Shown one piece after another: positions 42,505-54,399 of a stretch of 64,000 nt of DNA. The stretch lies in NCBI GenBank assembly GCA_036426205.1, contig CM071568.1, positions 215,493,245 through 215,557,244 of the forward strand, read 5' to 3'. Both the position numbers and the translations under genes were made by a program. This DNA comes from Ascaphus truei (taxonomy: Eukaryota > Chordata > Amphibia > Anura > Ascaphidae). Under the pieces are notes generated by a model. The model was not told where the DNA came from, ran no database searches, and worked only from the letters and a program-made list of their open reading frames with translations. Position 1 is the first letter of the stretch. The number at the start of each line of letters is the position of its first letter.

Positions 42505-45175
42505 GGGTGAATGACGGTTGACAGTGACTGGGTGGGTGGGTGACAGTGACTGGGTGGGTGGGAGACAGTGACTGGGTGGGTGGGAGACAGTGACTGGGTG
42601 GGTGGGAGACAGTGACTGGGTGGGTGGGAGACAGTGACTGGGTGACAGTGACTGGGTGACAGTGACTGGGTGGGTGGATGGATGACAGTGACTGGGTGGG
42701 TGACAGTGACTGGGTGGGTGACAGTGACTGGGTGGGTGACAGTGACTGGGTGGGTGACAGTGACTGGGTGGGTGACAGTGACTGGGTGGGTGACAGTGAC
42801 TTGGTGGTGACACGTGTGCTGCGTGGGTGACAGTGACTGGTGGGTACAGTGACTGGTTGTGGGTGAAGTGACTTGGTGGGTGACGTGCTTTGTGGTGACG
42901 ACATGACTGGTGGGTGACAGTGACTGGTGGGGGTGACAGTGACTGGTGGGTTGACAGTGACTGGGTGGGTGACAGTGACTTGGTGGGTGAGCAGTGACTG
43001 GGTGGTGGGGTGCCAAGTGACTGGGTGGTGGGAGACAGTGACTGGGTGGGTGGGAAGATGGGTGGGACAGTGACTGGGTGACAGTGGGTGACAGGTTGAC
43101 AGTGACAGGTGACAGTGGAAAGGGGTGGACAGTGACAGGGTGACAGTGACTGGTGAAGGTACATGATACGGTGACAGGTGACGTGACGGTGGTGACAGGA
43201 TGACAGTGACTGGGTGACAGGGTGACAGTGACTGGTGACAGTGGTGACATGGTGACAGGAGGGTGACAGTGACAGGGTGACAGTGACGGGGTGACAGGTG
43301 ACATGGGGTGGAGGGACATTGACTGGGTGGGAGACAGTGACTGGGTGGTGGTGAGACAGTGACTGGTGGGGTGGGTGACAGTGACTGGGTGACAGTGACT
43401 GTGGGTGACAGTGACTGGGTGGGTGGATGGTGAACAGGTGACTGGGTGGTGACATGGACTGTGTGGGTGGACACGTGACTGGGTGGTGGTGACAGTGACT
43501 GGGTGGTGTGGCGTGGACTGGTGGTGACAGTGCACTGGGTGGGTGACAGTGACTGTGGTGGGTGACAGTGACAGTGACGGGTGGGTGACAGTGACTGGTG
43601 GGTGACAGTGACTTGGTGGGTGACAGTTACAAGGTGGGTGGGTTACAGTGACTGGGTGGGTCACAGTGACTTGGTGGGTGACAGTTACTTGTGGTGGGTG
43701 ACAGTGGCGTGGTGACGTGTGACAGTGACTTGGTGGTGACAGTGACTGGGTGAGGTGAACAGTGACTGGGTGGGTGAGACAGTGACTGGGTGGGTGGGGT
43801 ACAGTGACGGTTGGGTGTTTTATGCTGATGTGGGAACAAGTGACTGGGTGGGTGGGAGAAGTGCGGGTACAGTGACCAGTGACGGGTTGACTGGTGACAG
43901 TGACAGGGGACAGTGACTGGGTGACAGGGTGACAGTGACTGGGTGACAGGGTGACAGTGACTGGGTGACAGGGTGACGGTGACAGGGTGACAGTGACTGG
44001 GTGACAGTGACTGGGTGACATGGTGACAGTGACTGGTGGGTGGGAAGATGGTGACAGTTGACTGGTGACAGGGGTGACAGGTTGACAGTGACAGTGACAG
44101 GTGGAAAGGGGTGGACAGTGACAGGGTGACAGTGACTGGATGACAGGTTACATTGACTACGGATGACAAGGTGACGTGACGGGGGTGACAGGAACAGTGA
44201 CTGGGTGACAGGGTGACAGTGACTGGGCATGGGACATGGGAAGGTGACAGTGACTGGGTGACAGTGACGGGGTGACAGGTGACTGGGGTGGAGACATTGA
44301 CTGGGTGTGTGGGAGACAGTGACTGGGTGGTGGTGAGACAGTGACTGGTGGGGTGGGGACAGTGACCTGGGTGACAGTGACTGGGTGACAGTGATGGGTG
44401 GGTGGATGGTAACAGGTGCTGGGTGGTGACATGTGACTGTGTGGGTGTACAGTGACTGGTGTGGTGTGACAGTGACTGGGTGGTGTGACAGTGGACTGGT
44501 GGTGACAGTGGCACTGGGTGGGTGACAGTGACTGGTGGGTGGTGGTGACAGTGGTGGGGACTGTGGGGGGTTGACAGTGACTGGGTGGGTTGACTGGATG
44601 ACAGTGACTTTGGTGGGTGACAGTGACTTGGGTGGGTGACAGTGACTGGTGGGTGACAGTGACTTGGTGGGTGACAGTGACTTGTTGGGTGAGTGACAGT
44701 GACTTGGTGGGTGACGTGACTGGTGGTGACAGTGACTGGGTGGGTGCAGTGACTGGGTGGGTGACAGTGACTGGGTGGGTGGTGGTTACAGTGACTGGGT
44801 GGGTGTGTGACAGTGACTGGTGGGTGGGAACAGTGACTGGGTGGGTGGGAGAGGACAGTGCCTGAGGTGTGGGAGGGGTGACAGTGACAGGGTGACAGTG
44901 ACTGGGTGACAGTGACTGGGTGACAGGGTGACAGTGACTGGGTGACAGGGTGACAGTGACTGGGTGACAGGGTGACAGTGACTGGGTGACAGGGTGACAG
45001 TGACTGGGTGACAGTGACTGGGTGACAGGGTGACAGTGACTGGGTGGGTGACAGTGACTGGGTGGGTGGGAGACAGTGACTGGGTGGGTGGGAGACGGTG
45101 ACAGGGTGACAGTGACTGGGTGACATGGTGACAGTGACTGGGTGACATGGTGACAGTGACTGGGTGACAGGGTCT
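42505..45175. repeat. 2.7-kb minisatellite (GACAGTGACTGGGTGGGT, 18 bp)
   Basis: Built from GACAGTGACTGGGT with optional GGGT, GGGTGGGA or GACAGG extensions, giving units of about 14-22 bp. Both ends (42520-42800 and 44880-45170) are clean; the middle has many one-base gains and losses. Two interior segments (about 43040-43560 and 44030-44560) repeat the same series of variants at about 980 bp offset. The - strand frames of up to about 500 codons (Ser/His/Pro/Thr/Val repeats) are composition artefacts. Confidence 0.95.
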
Positions 45176-45189
45176 TGTGGGGAAGGAAC

Positions 45190-46700
45190 AGCCCCACGGA
45201 TAACCATTAGCAAGAGACCACTTTTTTAAGTATCCTATGCTTCATTTTCATTTTCCTTTGATACACAGTCCGGCAGGAAGAAGCAGGATCAGTGTCTTGT
45301 TTTATTATCGAAGCTCGCCAAAATAAAAGCATTACTACCGTATAGCCACACCGAACTGGCGTAGCATCTATTTAATTTTTTGATTATATACTATATATAC
45401 TAATAGATATATCACGATATAGGTGTTCAAAGAGGCAGAGTGATACTGAGCATGGCAATATATATTAAAACAGAGACAGAACATGAAACACAGACACGAG
45501 CTCATGCTACATACCATTAACACAGATACACGGTAAACCACGCTCATATATATGCAGGGAGTTTTATTGTAGCGTGTACGACTTATGTGTTAATGGATTT
45601 GTAGCCCTGTGGAGGGAGCTCGATCTGTGTTTTGTTCACCTGACAGTTTGATCTCTGTATTTTTTTAAAACTGTTTTTTTAATACAGGTACTTAGGTTGA
45701 TTTGTAACAAACCTTTAAAAATGCGCATCACAAAACAAAGGTGGCTAAAATGGGCATTGTAGTAACAAAACATGATAACGCGGTAGACAATCTCTGCTAA
45801 ACTGGTGTGGCTGCAGCAACACACTGGAACCAGATCATGACATCACCTCTCGCTGCAGCCTCCTTGTCTGGGCGTCACATTGTGATTTTATTCATCGTCC
45901 CAGGGAGCAGGGAAAGGGCTCCACGTTCAGCAGCTATGCGGTACACAGACACACGGCTGACCACAGGATTCCACAGGTTGACTCTGCGATTGACGCAGCC
46001 GGGGCTAGCGACACAGCCGCACTGTCAAAGTCTTAGTCACTACAGGAATTACCACCAAATCCAAACAGTCCTATACGACACGCGTTCAGCGCAAGCCAAA
46101 GCAACTTCCTAGCGAGATATGCTACACGAGCTTTCCACATCAACCTAATCATCGTACTAGCGGTAATACACGAAGCGGGCCAAGCCGCTTCGTGGTCTTA
46201 ATAGGGTGTTGTGTGCTGTTGCCATGTTTGTACGTGTGTGCTGTCGTAAACACCACCCCAGGAAAGAATGCATCCTTGTGGCATCGAAGACGTCCAATTT
46301 TTTGTGTCTTTACATGCAATTTTTTGTACACTTACCATTGCGTGCTGCCTGCGCTCTGCTGTTCTGCTGACACATGACTGGATGAGTAATACTGATATGC
46401 TTGAACGAGACGAATAGAAGTCAAAAGAAAAAATGGGAGAAAGGAGGGAAATGAGTGAGGGAATAACAAGAGAAAAATAACACCGCAAACGTTAGTAGGA
46501 AACGGGGTCACTGGGCTAATTGTCTGCCGCTGTTCGGACGCCTTCATTTAAAAAATTAAAGATTCTTGGTGGGGGTTAAAAAAAATGGCCGCCGCACACG
46601 CTCGAATCTGGGAGGGAGGTTGTAATAAATCACAAAATATAAATAAATAAAAAGTGTTGGTACATAAACAATGGCCGATGACGATCCATCCCTCATCCCT
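45190..46700. other. UBE2E2 intron 1, unassigned
   Basis: I see no gene; the short frames have no domain. Confidence 0.35.
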
Positions 46701-49700
46701 CTCAGCCCCCTCCCTCTACAAAAACAAACGAAAAAAGACGAGGGTAGACTCGAAGCTGGAGTAAAACGCACACAGGATAGGAGAAAGGACCCGGCATTAA
46801 AGGCATGGATTGGGACCAGGGGCGATGGGTGTTAGGTAATATGTTAAGCTAGAAAATGCGTCGCTATTTATTTTTCTTGATAGTTTTTTGTACTCACGGT
46901 CAACATAGTGTAAGAGCATGTGAAGAGGGAATATACTTTGAAAAAATAATGTGTACAATAGAAACATTATAAGACCTTATGTACACAAGCACTGACGGAC
47001 GCAACAAGCCTGAGAACAAAGGGCGCGAACCGGAAGGGGAAAGCTCAGGACCGGAGCCAGATGCTGCTTTCTAATAGAAGCCAAAGCATTATGGAACCAG
47101 AGTGGACCTCGGCAGCGGCGAAAGAAAGATGAACGGAACGCGAGACACGCATCTTAGGGAAAAAAGAAAGATCCCAAGAACGCAGACAAAAGAACAGGGT
47201 GCAGTACCTTGGAGCGAGGGAATTACATAAAGAGATGGACCCACAAGCCAGCAATCACAAAGACCTAGCGGCCATTCAAGGCGGACCCCAAAACCAGGTG
47301 TCAAGAACACGGACAAAACCACGATAATAGAGATGACAATGATATAAAAAGACAAAAAACGTGGGTTTCAAAATAACAGAAAAAAAAAGAAAAAATTACG
47401 AAATTACAATAAAAACGAAGAAACTAAACAGAAAATCAATGGTTTTTTGCGACGTGACGTGAAAACGATGTGTATGATCGTCATAACAAGAAAGATCTAG
47501 ACCTGAGAATGACCTGCATGCATGAACATCGGAAAATCAATCCGAACATAGCAAGCAACGGAAAAACAGCCCACTAGAGGGAGACGGGGTATGTTAGTTG
47601 TGTGTCTCAGCGAGTAAACGAGCACGTGCACGTCCAACCAATTACACGCTCGGCGGCGAGGGGAACATTCTGAAGCCCTTGCGAGGATCACGGTGCCAAA
47701 GAACATTCAAGCGAGGGGGCGCCTGAGGTTAGGGGTCGCCCCAAAACGCGGAACACGGTGAAGACGAGATGAGACAGACACGTCTGGTAGGAAGCGAGGA
47801 ATGGCGTAAAAAAGTGAAGAGCGACAGCGGGAGGCGGATGGAAAGTGGCCGAGAACGCAGCCTCGGTGGCAAGGAGGGGCGCGGTTAGAACACATAAACA
47901 TTGGGATGGACGAGAAAGATCGAAAGGAGACGGAAAAGGGGATAAAGCGCAGAGTGGTAGGCAGGGGGCGAGAGGTCGCAGCCGACCGACATAGCGGGAG
48001 AAGAAAGATACGAAGAGAGGGGGACAGAGGGATAAAGCCGAAAACGCGGGGCACCGACAAGTGTGTTAATCGGTGGATTGACGGACAAAATATGACATGT
48101 TTTTTGAAGGGGGGATCAGGGGTTGGGCTTTGCTTTGATCCATGTGAGCATCGGGGGTGCACGTGTCGACATGAGGAGGGTATCTGGGGGGGTGCTAGAA
48201 TGCAATATGCAAAAGAGATTCGAGGTTACAGGACGTGGGAGTGGACATCCGATGTTCTGTGTGACAGTGAGTAACGTGGGAATGAATTGAGGTGTGTGAA
48301 GCTTGCTTTTTGGCTTTCGTTTGTTAACTAGTGTGCAGTCAGTTGTTTTTTTCGTTGCACGTCTGTTGTGACAGTTATGGCTGTCTTTTGGAGCTGTGAG
48401 TCATTTCCTTGTATCTTTTGCTGTTTGTAGCAGTGTGTTGTCAGTTTCTGTGCTAAGACATTAGGATGTTGTTGATGGGAGGAGAAAGGTGAAGCGAGGG
48501 AGGACATAGGAGTGAAAATGGATGAATGGCGGTCATAGGTGAGTTAGGGGCAAGAGTTCGTGGTGGGGCAGGTTGTGTTTTTGTGCATTTTCTGCCAATG
48601 TCGCTTGCAGTTGTGATGCAATTAGCAATGTGAGAAGTCGTTTTACCTGTTGTGTCTAGTTTTTAGGACGTGAGATCTGCGCCGAGAGCAGTGTATGTAT
48701 GGTTGTGCGTGCAGTGTTTGTTGTTTTGTTCAGTCAGATCCATTTTTTTCTTGTGTAGCAGTTATTTGTGTATAGTTTAGCTTCTTCTAGTGTGCTGTTG
48801 CACAAGTATTGTGCAGTTAGTATTATGGTGTAGAATAGGATGTAGCTTGGTGTCCAGCTTTATGTAGTGAGCATTCATGATCTGCTAGCACTGTGCCTGT
48901 TAGTCAGTGCTGTGCAACGAGTAGTGCTAGCAGTAATTTTTGAAGTGAAGCATAAGATTTATTAGTTAGCATATGTTGTGAGCAGTGCTGTCCATGTTCG
49001 TCTGTCGTCAGTTTGTGAATTGTCTTGTGTGCAGTGGGGTGCTCAGCATCTCTGTTTGGTAGGGCTTCATTTTGTTGGTACAGTTTTTTCAGTGTGTGTC
49101 ACCTCAGTAGTGATGCCAATGTACATGTGTTGTGTTTCGCAGTTTTTTGTAGACAGTGGCGTGAGGTGTGCGAATCGTGGGGTGCGATCTTGCTTCCTAT
49201 GGTCATGATAATAGTCAGGAGCAGCCCAGAGTGTTGTTGCACTGTGTTGCAGTGTTGCCAGCAACTGACTATGATGCCACGTTTCGAGCATATTATGAGC
49301 AGTGTGAGCATCTCAAGGCGAATGACTGCGAAACATTTTAATGGAGGGGAGATCATGCTGTGGGAAGAAGGCGACTAGGTCCTGGGCGGAAAGCGTTTGA
49401 CGCGGCAGAAAGACATGCAGACAAGGGGGACGTGTTAAGCAGGTTGACTGGGCATGTGAACTGATTGGTAATTACCGTCAGAAGAGGAAGAAGCTTGTTG
49501 CTGATTGCGTATGTCGCTGGTGCAGTAGTGCCAAGTGTATGTCCGTGTGTCAGTAGTGAGCATGCTGTGTGGGGAGGCATGGAGAAGTGCTCGAATGAAA
49601 TCGGAAGTGCAAACAGTGAGTGTTCACATGAGCAGTGAGTGGGTTGCACAGTTGTGATAAGTGTGTGATCAGTTTGTGGTTTTGATGCAGTGTTTGCCAA
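46700..49700. other. stretch of unusual composition, no recognisable gene
   Basis: From about 46700 to 48250 the + strand is A/G-rich with frequent CG; from about 48250 to 49680 it is G/T-rich with scattered 'gcagtg' and 'gtgtgcagt' phrases. No tandem period, terminal repeat or coding domain is clear. It ends at an A run (49684-49696). It may be a decayed tandem array, bacterial or other contaminating sequence, or poorly corrected assembly. None of the frames (up to 151 codons, 47707-48162 on -) has a motif I can name. Confidence 0.4.
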
Positions 49701-51010
49701 AAAAAAAAAAAACCTTATTTGTTTTTATTTTTGAACGGATCGAGCATAAAGCCGACGTGGGTTGAAATATTCCGTGCCGTATATTAACCGAATACGCCTC
49801 CTGGATATAACGAGAGCCGCGCATTTTTATAACGGGGGTTTACTGGAGTAGAGCGAGAGAGATATGAAGATGGAGAGACAAGCGAGAGCATACAAGAAGT
49901 GACCTAGGCGCAAGAAAGGGGGAAAGGGGCAAAAACAAACATTAGCCCCGCCGAAATACGTTCAAACAATTGTCTGCCAGAGGCCTACGATATGCACTCA
50001 ATAGCAAGATAGGATATAATTCAAGGCCCCTTGTATATCATTGCGATCCGAACAATAAATGAAGATCTGGTCAACAGTCTAGCAGCTATCTCATCCACAG
50101 GAAAGCGGTATCGTGATCTCCAAGTACCTCCATGGCACTGTTCACGAACTGCACGCCGGGAGCCGGGCGATGGTGAACGTCACGTCCTTTTCTCTCGCGA
50201 GATTCCGCTTATCCAAATACTTCCTCTGGTACACCTGTGTTGCGTCTACGTCCCACACCAACTGTATTAGAACATGTACCGCATTGCACGCGCTACTCAG
50301 GGGCGATACAAATCACCTGCCAGAACTGGTATCTGCGCCTGCAGTCTCCCCAAATAGTCTGTGTCTACTCCATGATACAAAACCACGCCCTACGCGATTC
50401 TTCTCCTTTCGGCTTTGTCATGCGGGCGCTGATCTCCTAGCCAGCCAAGATCAAAACATTTGGGGTCTGGCAGTCGATTTGTGATTCTGCACAGTTCTGC
50501 ACTACACAGCACTTCGTCTGTTTCTAGACTGGTTTCCTAATCATTGTGTAGTGGGACGTTTAGACCAAACCAGTGACGGCGAGATTGTGATACGGAATCC
50601 CGCGAGAAGACGTGACGTCACCACGCCGCCGTGCAAGATGGCACGGCCACGGAGGACGGAACAGATACCTGGTTCCTGTGGATGAGTTGCTGCCGTGGCT
50701 TGTTCCAATCTTCATTTATTGTTCCTGATCCCAGAGTGGATACAGACTCTGATTATATCCATTGCGTAAGTGATATCGTACCCTCTGGCAGACAAATTGT
50801 TTTGAACGTATTACCTATGTTTGTTAGTCTTGTTTTTACTTGCGCCTGGTCACTCTTGTTTGGATAATCCCTCATAACAGCCTGTGGAGCGCGAGACCTT
50901 CTGGCTGCAGACTAAATCAGGGAAAGTTAGATTGTGAGGTAGTATACCCTCCATATATGTGGTAATTATCATTATTAGTCTTTTGTGAATGCGCCTTATT
51001 GTAGTTTTTC
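49700..51010. other. UBE2E2 intron 1, possible LTR-like block
   Basis: 50560-50900 is moderately GC-rich with a 'cgtgacgtcaccacg' palindrome (50610-50624) and T-rich end, reminiscent of an LTR, but ends and duplication are not found. No coding motif seen. Confidence 0.3.
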
Positions 51011-51017
51011 TGTTTTA

Positions 51018-51140
51018 TATATATATATATATATAATATATATATAATATATATATATAATATAAAATATTATATATACATATATCTCTTCTATATCTAT
51101 ATATATATATACTATATATAATATATATATATATTCAATA
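51018..51140. repeat. (TA)n microsatellite, left
   Basis: About 120 bp of TA and TATAA runs, cruciform-prone. A second (TA)n run lies at 51390-51462. Confidence 0.9.
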
Positions 51141-51220
51141 TTAAGTTATGGTGGTAAAAAAGTGACAAAAAACACGTCCACGCGTAAAGCATAAAGCAAC
51201 TGTAAATATACTGTATGTTC

Positions 51221-51350
51221 ATTTGCAGTCTTTGACAGGTCTGCAACCCTGTCTTTCCCCTTATCGCCCAGCATACAGCGCTTCCCACGAGCCAGGGATT
51301 CTGGGAAATGACATGACAAGATGAGCCCTCAGTGCCACCTTTGTCTCAGC
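51221..51350. repeat. dispersed repeat related to 15137-15290
   Basis: Shares 'acaggtctgcaaccctg', 'cagggattctgggaaatgac' and the intervening order with 15137-15290, with many small differences. Same orientation. Family not identified. Confidence 0.65.
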
Positions 51351-51419
51351 TCGTATTACACAGACAAATCCTCAAGCCAATGCATATGCTGTTTTAAATA
51401 TATATATATATATATATAC

Positions 51420-51451
<32 letters not shown>

Positions 51452-51465
51452 ATATAGTGTGAGTG

Positions 51466-52870
51466 TGTGTGTATATATGTATACTTATACTACATTTAAC
51501 TTTTTAAATATGCCACCACACTTGGTTGACTTTACTTCTAGGGGGAACAAGCCCCTTAAGGTGTCGTCCTGAAACATTTGTTCAAAGTTAAGCGCCTCGT
51601 CCCGCATCGCCGCTCGTTGCGCTGGTTCAGCGGTCGCGAGCCGCAGCGAGGTAGCGAGCCTCACCAGCAGGGGAATCCCTCGCGAGCGCGTCCGGTCCCC
51701 ATGCTGCACTATGCTGACTACACGCTGTAGCGCGTCAGCCGCCGTGGAGACACCAGAGAATGGTGTTTCCTAGGTGACGCGTGAGTTGGGTGGCTGTGAG
51801 CCAATGGGGAGGGAGGCTTCGGGAGGAGGAGAGCTTCGGGTGATGCGGGGGAGGAGTGTGGAGTGAAAGCAGGTGAGTGCCTTTCTCTTGGTGTGTGTCT
51901 AAGGTGCGTGCCTGTCGTCTTGTGTGTTATGTGTCTGAGTGCGTGAGGCTCTGTCTGTGTGTGTGCCGTCGTCCTGAGTCCTGCCTCTGTCTGTGTGTGT
52001 GTGTGTGTGTTATGAGTGCGTGAGTGACTGCCTGTGTGTGCGCGCGTGTGTGTGTGTAGCTGTGTATGACGCTGTGCGCGTGACGTGCCTTAGCCTGATG
52101 CTGTGTGTGGTGCCTGAAGTTGTCTACTATGAATGAGTCGCCCTGCGCTTGATTGTGTTAGGTGTGTTTGAACTTATTTAAACGTCACCCTTACCACACT
52201 CAAGCCGATGTCCGGGGAGCTGTGTGTGTGTGTGTATATATGTATACTTATACTACATTTAACTTTTTAAATATGCCACCACACTTGGTTGACTTTACTT
52301 CTAGGGGGAACAGCCCCCTTTAAGGTGTCGTCCTGAAACATTTGTTCAAAGTTAAGGCCTCGGTCCCGCTGCGCTCGTTGGCGCGGGCGGCGGGTCGCGA
52401 GTTCCCCACCAGCAGGGGAATCCTCGCGAGCCGGTCCCGGTCCCCACTGGCTGCACAGCTGACTACACGCTGTAGCGCGTCAGCCGCTGGAGACACCAGA
52501 GAATGGTGTTTCCTAGCGTTGACGCGTGACGTGTGTGGCTGTGAGCCAATGGGGAGGGGAGGCTTCGGGAGGAGGAGAGGCTTCGGGGAGCGGGGAGGAG
52601 TGTGGAGTGAAAGCAGGTGAGTGCCTTTCTCTGTGTGTGTGTCTGAGTGCGTGCCTGTCTGTGTGTGTATGTGTCTGAGTGCGTGAGTGCCTGTCTGTGT
52701 GTGTGCCCGAGTGCCTGCCTCTGTCTGTGTGTGTGTGTGTGTGTATGAGTGCGTGAGTGCCTGCCTGTGTGTGCGCGCGTGTGTGTGTGTATGAGTGCGT
52801 GAGTGCCTGCCTGTGTGTGTGTGTGCGCGTGTATGAATGAGTGCCTGCGTGTGTGTGTTTAAACTTACCT
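51466..52870. repeat. tandem duplication of about 750 bp
   Basis: 51466-52130 and 52216-52870 carry the same series: GTATACTTATACTACATTTA, TATGCCACCACACTTGGTTG, GCCCCTTAAGGTGTCGTCCT, 'gactacacgctgtagcgcgtcag', 'gagaatggtgtttccta', a GAGGAGAGGCTTCGGG segment, then GT-rich repeats. Offsets fall from 763 to 744 between landmarks because copy 1 carries many extra single bases. No coding domain lies in either copy. Confidence 0.88.
52630..52860. repeat. (GT)n/(GTGAGTGCCT)n compound repeat
   Basis: Repeats of GTGTGTGT and GAGTGCGTGAGTGCCTGCCT; a noisier version lies at 51880-52090 in the first duplicate. Confidence 0.85.
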
Positions 52871-53130
52871 TCCAGCTCCAGCCCGAGTCCGTGGAGGGAG
52901 GGGGGGGAGAGTAGCGGGTCCCTCCGCTCAAGCCACGCCCCCCCTCCCTGTCAAACCGCCCACCTCCCGATCAAACCTCCCACCTCCCGCCCACCTCCCG
53001 ATCAAACCTCCCACCTCCCGCTCCGGCTCCCGCTCCCTACAGACCGCAGATCGCGGTCTGTGTATCTCAGCGCACCGCCTGTCAGCAGCGCAGGTGCGCT
53101 GACTCTGGGAGCGGGGCCTTAGCCTAAGGC
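52870..53130. mobile_element. right end of a GGCTAAGGCCCCGC-type inverted-repeat element
   Basis: It ends GGAGCGGGGCCTTAGCCTAA. A candidate left terminus, TTAAGGCCTCGGTCCCGCTG, lies at 52353, which would place the GT repeat inside the element. Internal tandem copies of CAAACCTCCCACCTCCCG lie at 52952-53030. Boundaries uncertain. Confidence 0.4.
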
Positions 53131-53134
53131 TTTA

Positions 53135-53646
53135 AAGGTTTTAGCCCCCTACTCTAAGCTATGCAATTGTCCGTGCAGATGATCTAAACTGCTGTGAGAA
53201 GATTGTAATGGTTGACCTTTAGCAATGTACAATTTTATGGTAAATTGTAAATGTGGAGGTGAATTCTGTTATTGACATTAGTATCCCCTGATTTGTTAAG
53301 AATGGTTTGAATTTCAAAATTGATTGTACTCAAAATGTATTAACCAAATTGTATTAATACAAATGTCTTGGGGTGATAAAGACCAGAGATAAAAACCTAT
53401 GGTACATAACTTTTTAACAGGACATTAACAATCCAGTTATATCCTTGAGTCAATATTGATTATAACGTAATCAAGGTTAGTATTAGAAACTTGCTAGGTT
53501 TTTAATGCCACATCCAAGTGGGCTATTAAAGAGACTGAAGAAAATTATTTTTGTGTTTAATGAACTTCTGAATTCCACGATTAACTTTTGTGTGATTTTT
53601 AAGGGTGAAAATAAAATTCTAACGTTTCACCTATTTCACTTCATAG
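53135..53646. other. end of UBE2E2 intron 1
   Basis: AT-rich, repeat-poor DNA leading to the splice acceptor. A pyrimidine-rich stretch, TTTCACCTATTTCACTTCAT, precedes the AG at 53645-53646. Confidence 0.7.
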
Positions 53647-53831
53647 ATCTTCAACATGTCAACTGAAGGTCAAAGAGTAGATGACAGTCCAAGTACTAGT
53701 GGTGGCAGCTCTGATGGAGACCAACGGGAAGGTGTTCACAATGAGCAAGAACGAGAAAAAGTTCAACCCAAGAAGAAGGAGGGGAAAATATCCAGCAAAA
53801 CAGCTGCCAAACTTTCCACCAGTGCCAAAAG
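53647..53831 (+). CDS. UBE2E2: UBE2E2 exon 2: ubiquitin-conjugating enzyme E2 E2, N-terminal part
   Basis: First coding exon of a class III E2, which takes ubiquitin from E1 onto a catalytic cysteine and passes it to substrates with RING E3 ligases in nucleus and cytoplasm. The acceptor TTCATAG ends at 53646; nine UTR bases follow; ATG is at 53656 with A at -3. 58 codons plus AG of the Arg-59 codon follow, then donor GTACTC at 53832 (phase 2). The protein begins [20 protein letters not shown] and ends [16 protein letters not shown]. The acidic/serine-rich then lysine-rich tail and its near identity to vertebrate UBE2E2 separate it from UBE2E1 and UBE2E3. The UBC fold with the active cysteine is in later exons, not seen here. 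Reading on past the donor meets a stop at 53881. Confidence 0.95.
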
Positions 53832-53837
53832 GTACTC
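53832..53837 (+). promoter_or_regulatory. UBE2E2: UBE2E2 exon 2 splice donor
   Basis: AAAAG followed by GTACTC. The split falls inside the Arg-59 codon, as expected before the IQKEL start of the UBC domain in this family. The +3 A and +4 C give a moderate-strength donor. The same boundary is conserved in UBE2E genes from general knowledge. Confidence 0.85.
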
Positions 53838-53947
53838 AATTCCTCTTAAGCAGACAAGCAAATTCACACCAGTGCATGGCTAGAAAATAACAGTAATTGG
53901 CCAGACTATTTATTTTGTTATCTATTGTGCAATTTTATTGTAGTTAA

Positions 53948-54391
53948 AGGAGCAGTCCATGCAATATCCTCCTACATGTGTTTTTAAAATAAATACGTTC
54001 TGTAGTATTGGATAATACTACCTTTTTTTTTTCCCCCTCTTGATGCCATTTTTAATGAGTTTTAATATATTGAGCATTTTTGGTTTTCGATAGAAGGCTT
54101 TAGAACATCTTCCCCAGAATATAAGATCTTTGTAACACTTTCCTGTTTGTGATAATTTGTTGGCAATGTGCCAAACAGTTTGAGCTGCAAACTGTAACAA
54201 TAGGCAATGTTACCTAATATCAGGATACATTGTAACTGCTGAGTTATACCGACAGCAGGATTAATTGAAATTTAAAGGTGGCCATTTAGTGAACCCTGGG
54301 AAGCAGAATTTTGCTGATCAATCACGGGAGGATGAATTGATTGTCGGCTTAGGTAATTCATTTTCATTAAAGTGCCGCTTGGACTGCCTCT
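53948..54391. mobile_element. TTAA-flanked non-autonomous DNA element, copy 4
   Basis: TTAA (53944-53947) then AGGAGCAGTCCATGC; at the other end GCTTGGACTGCCTCT then TTAA (54392-54395). The inverted repeats are about 15 bp. It shares 'cctacatgtgtttttaaaataaata' with copy 3 and sits 116 bp past the exon 2 donor. No transposase. Confidence 0.82.
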
Positions 54392-54399
54392 TTAAGGCT

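Noticed and set aside
42466..45213. Open frames of up to 528 codons on the - strand
   Set aside because: They are repeats of Ser-His-Cys-His-Pro/Val-Thr-Val-Thr read through an 18-bp minisatellite in more than one frame; there is no domain, and the same array is open because its unit lacks stops.
47707..48274. Frames of 122-151 codons in the odd-composition block
   Set aside because: No domain, no splice context and strongly biased composition; more likely composition artefact or sequence error.
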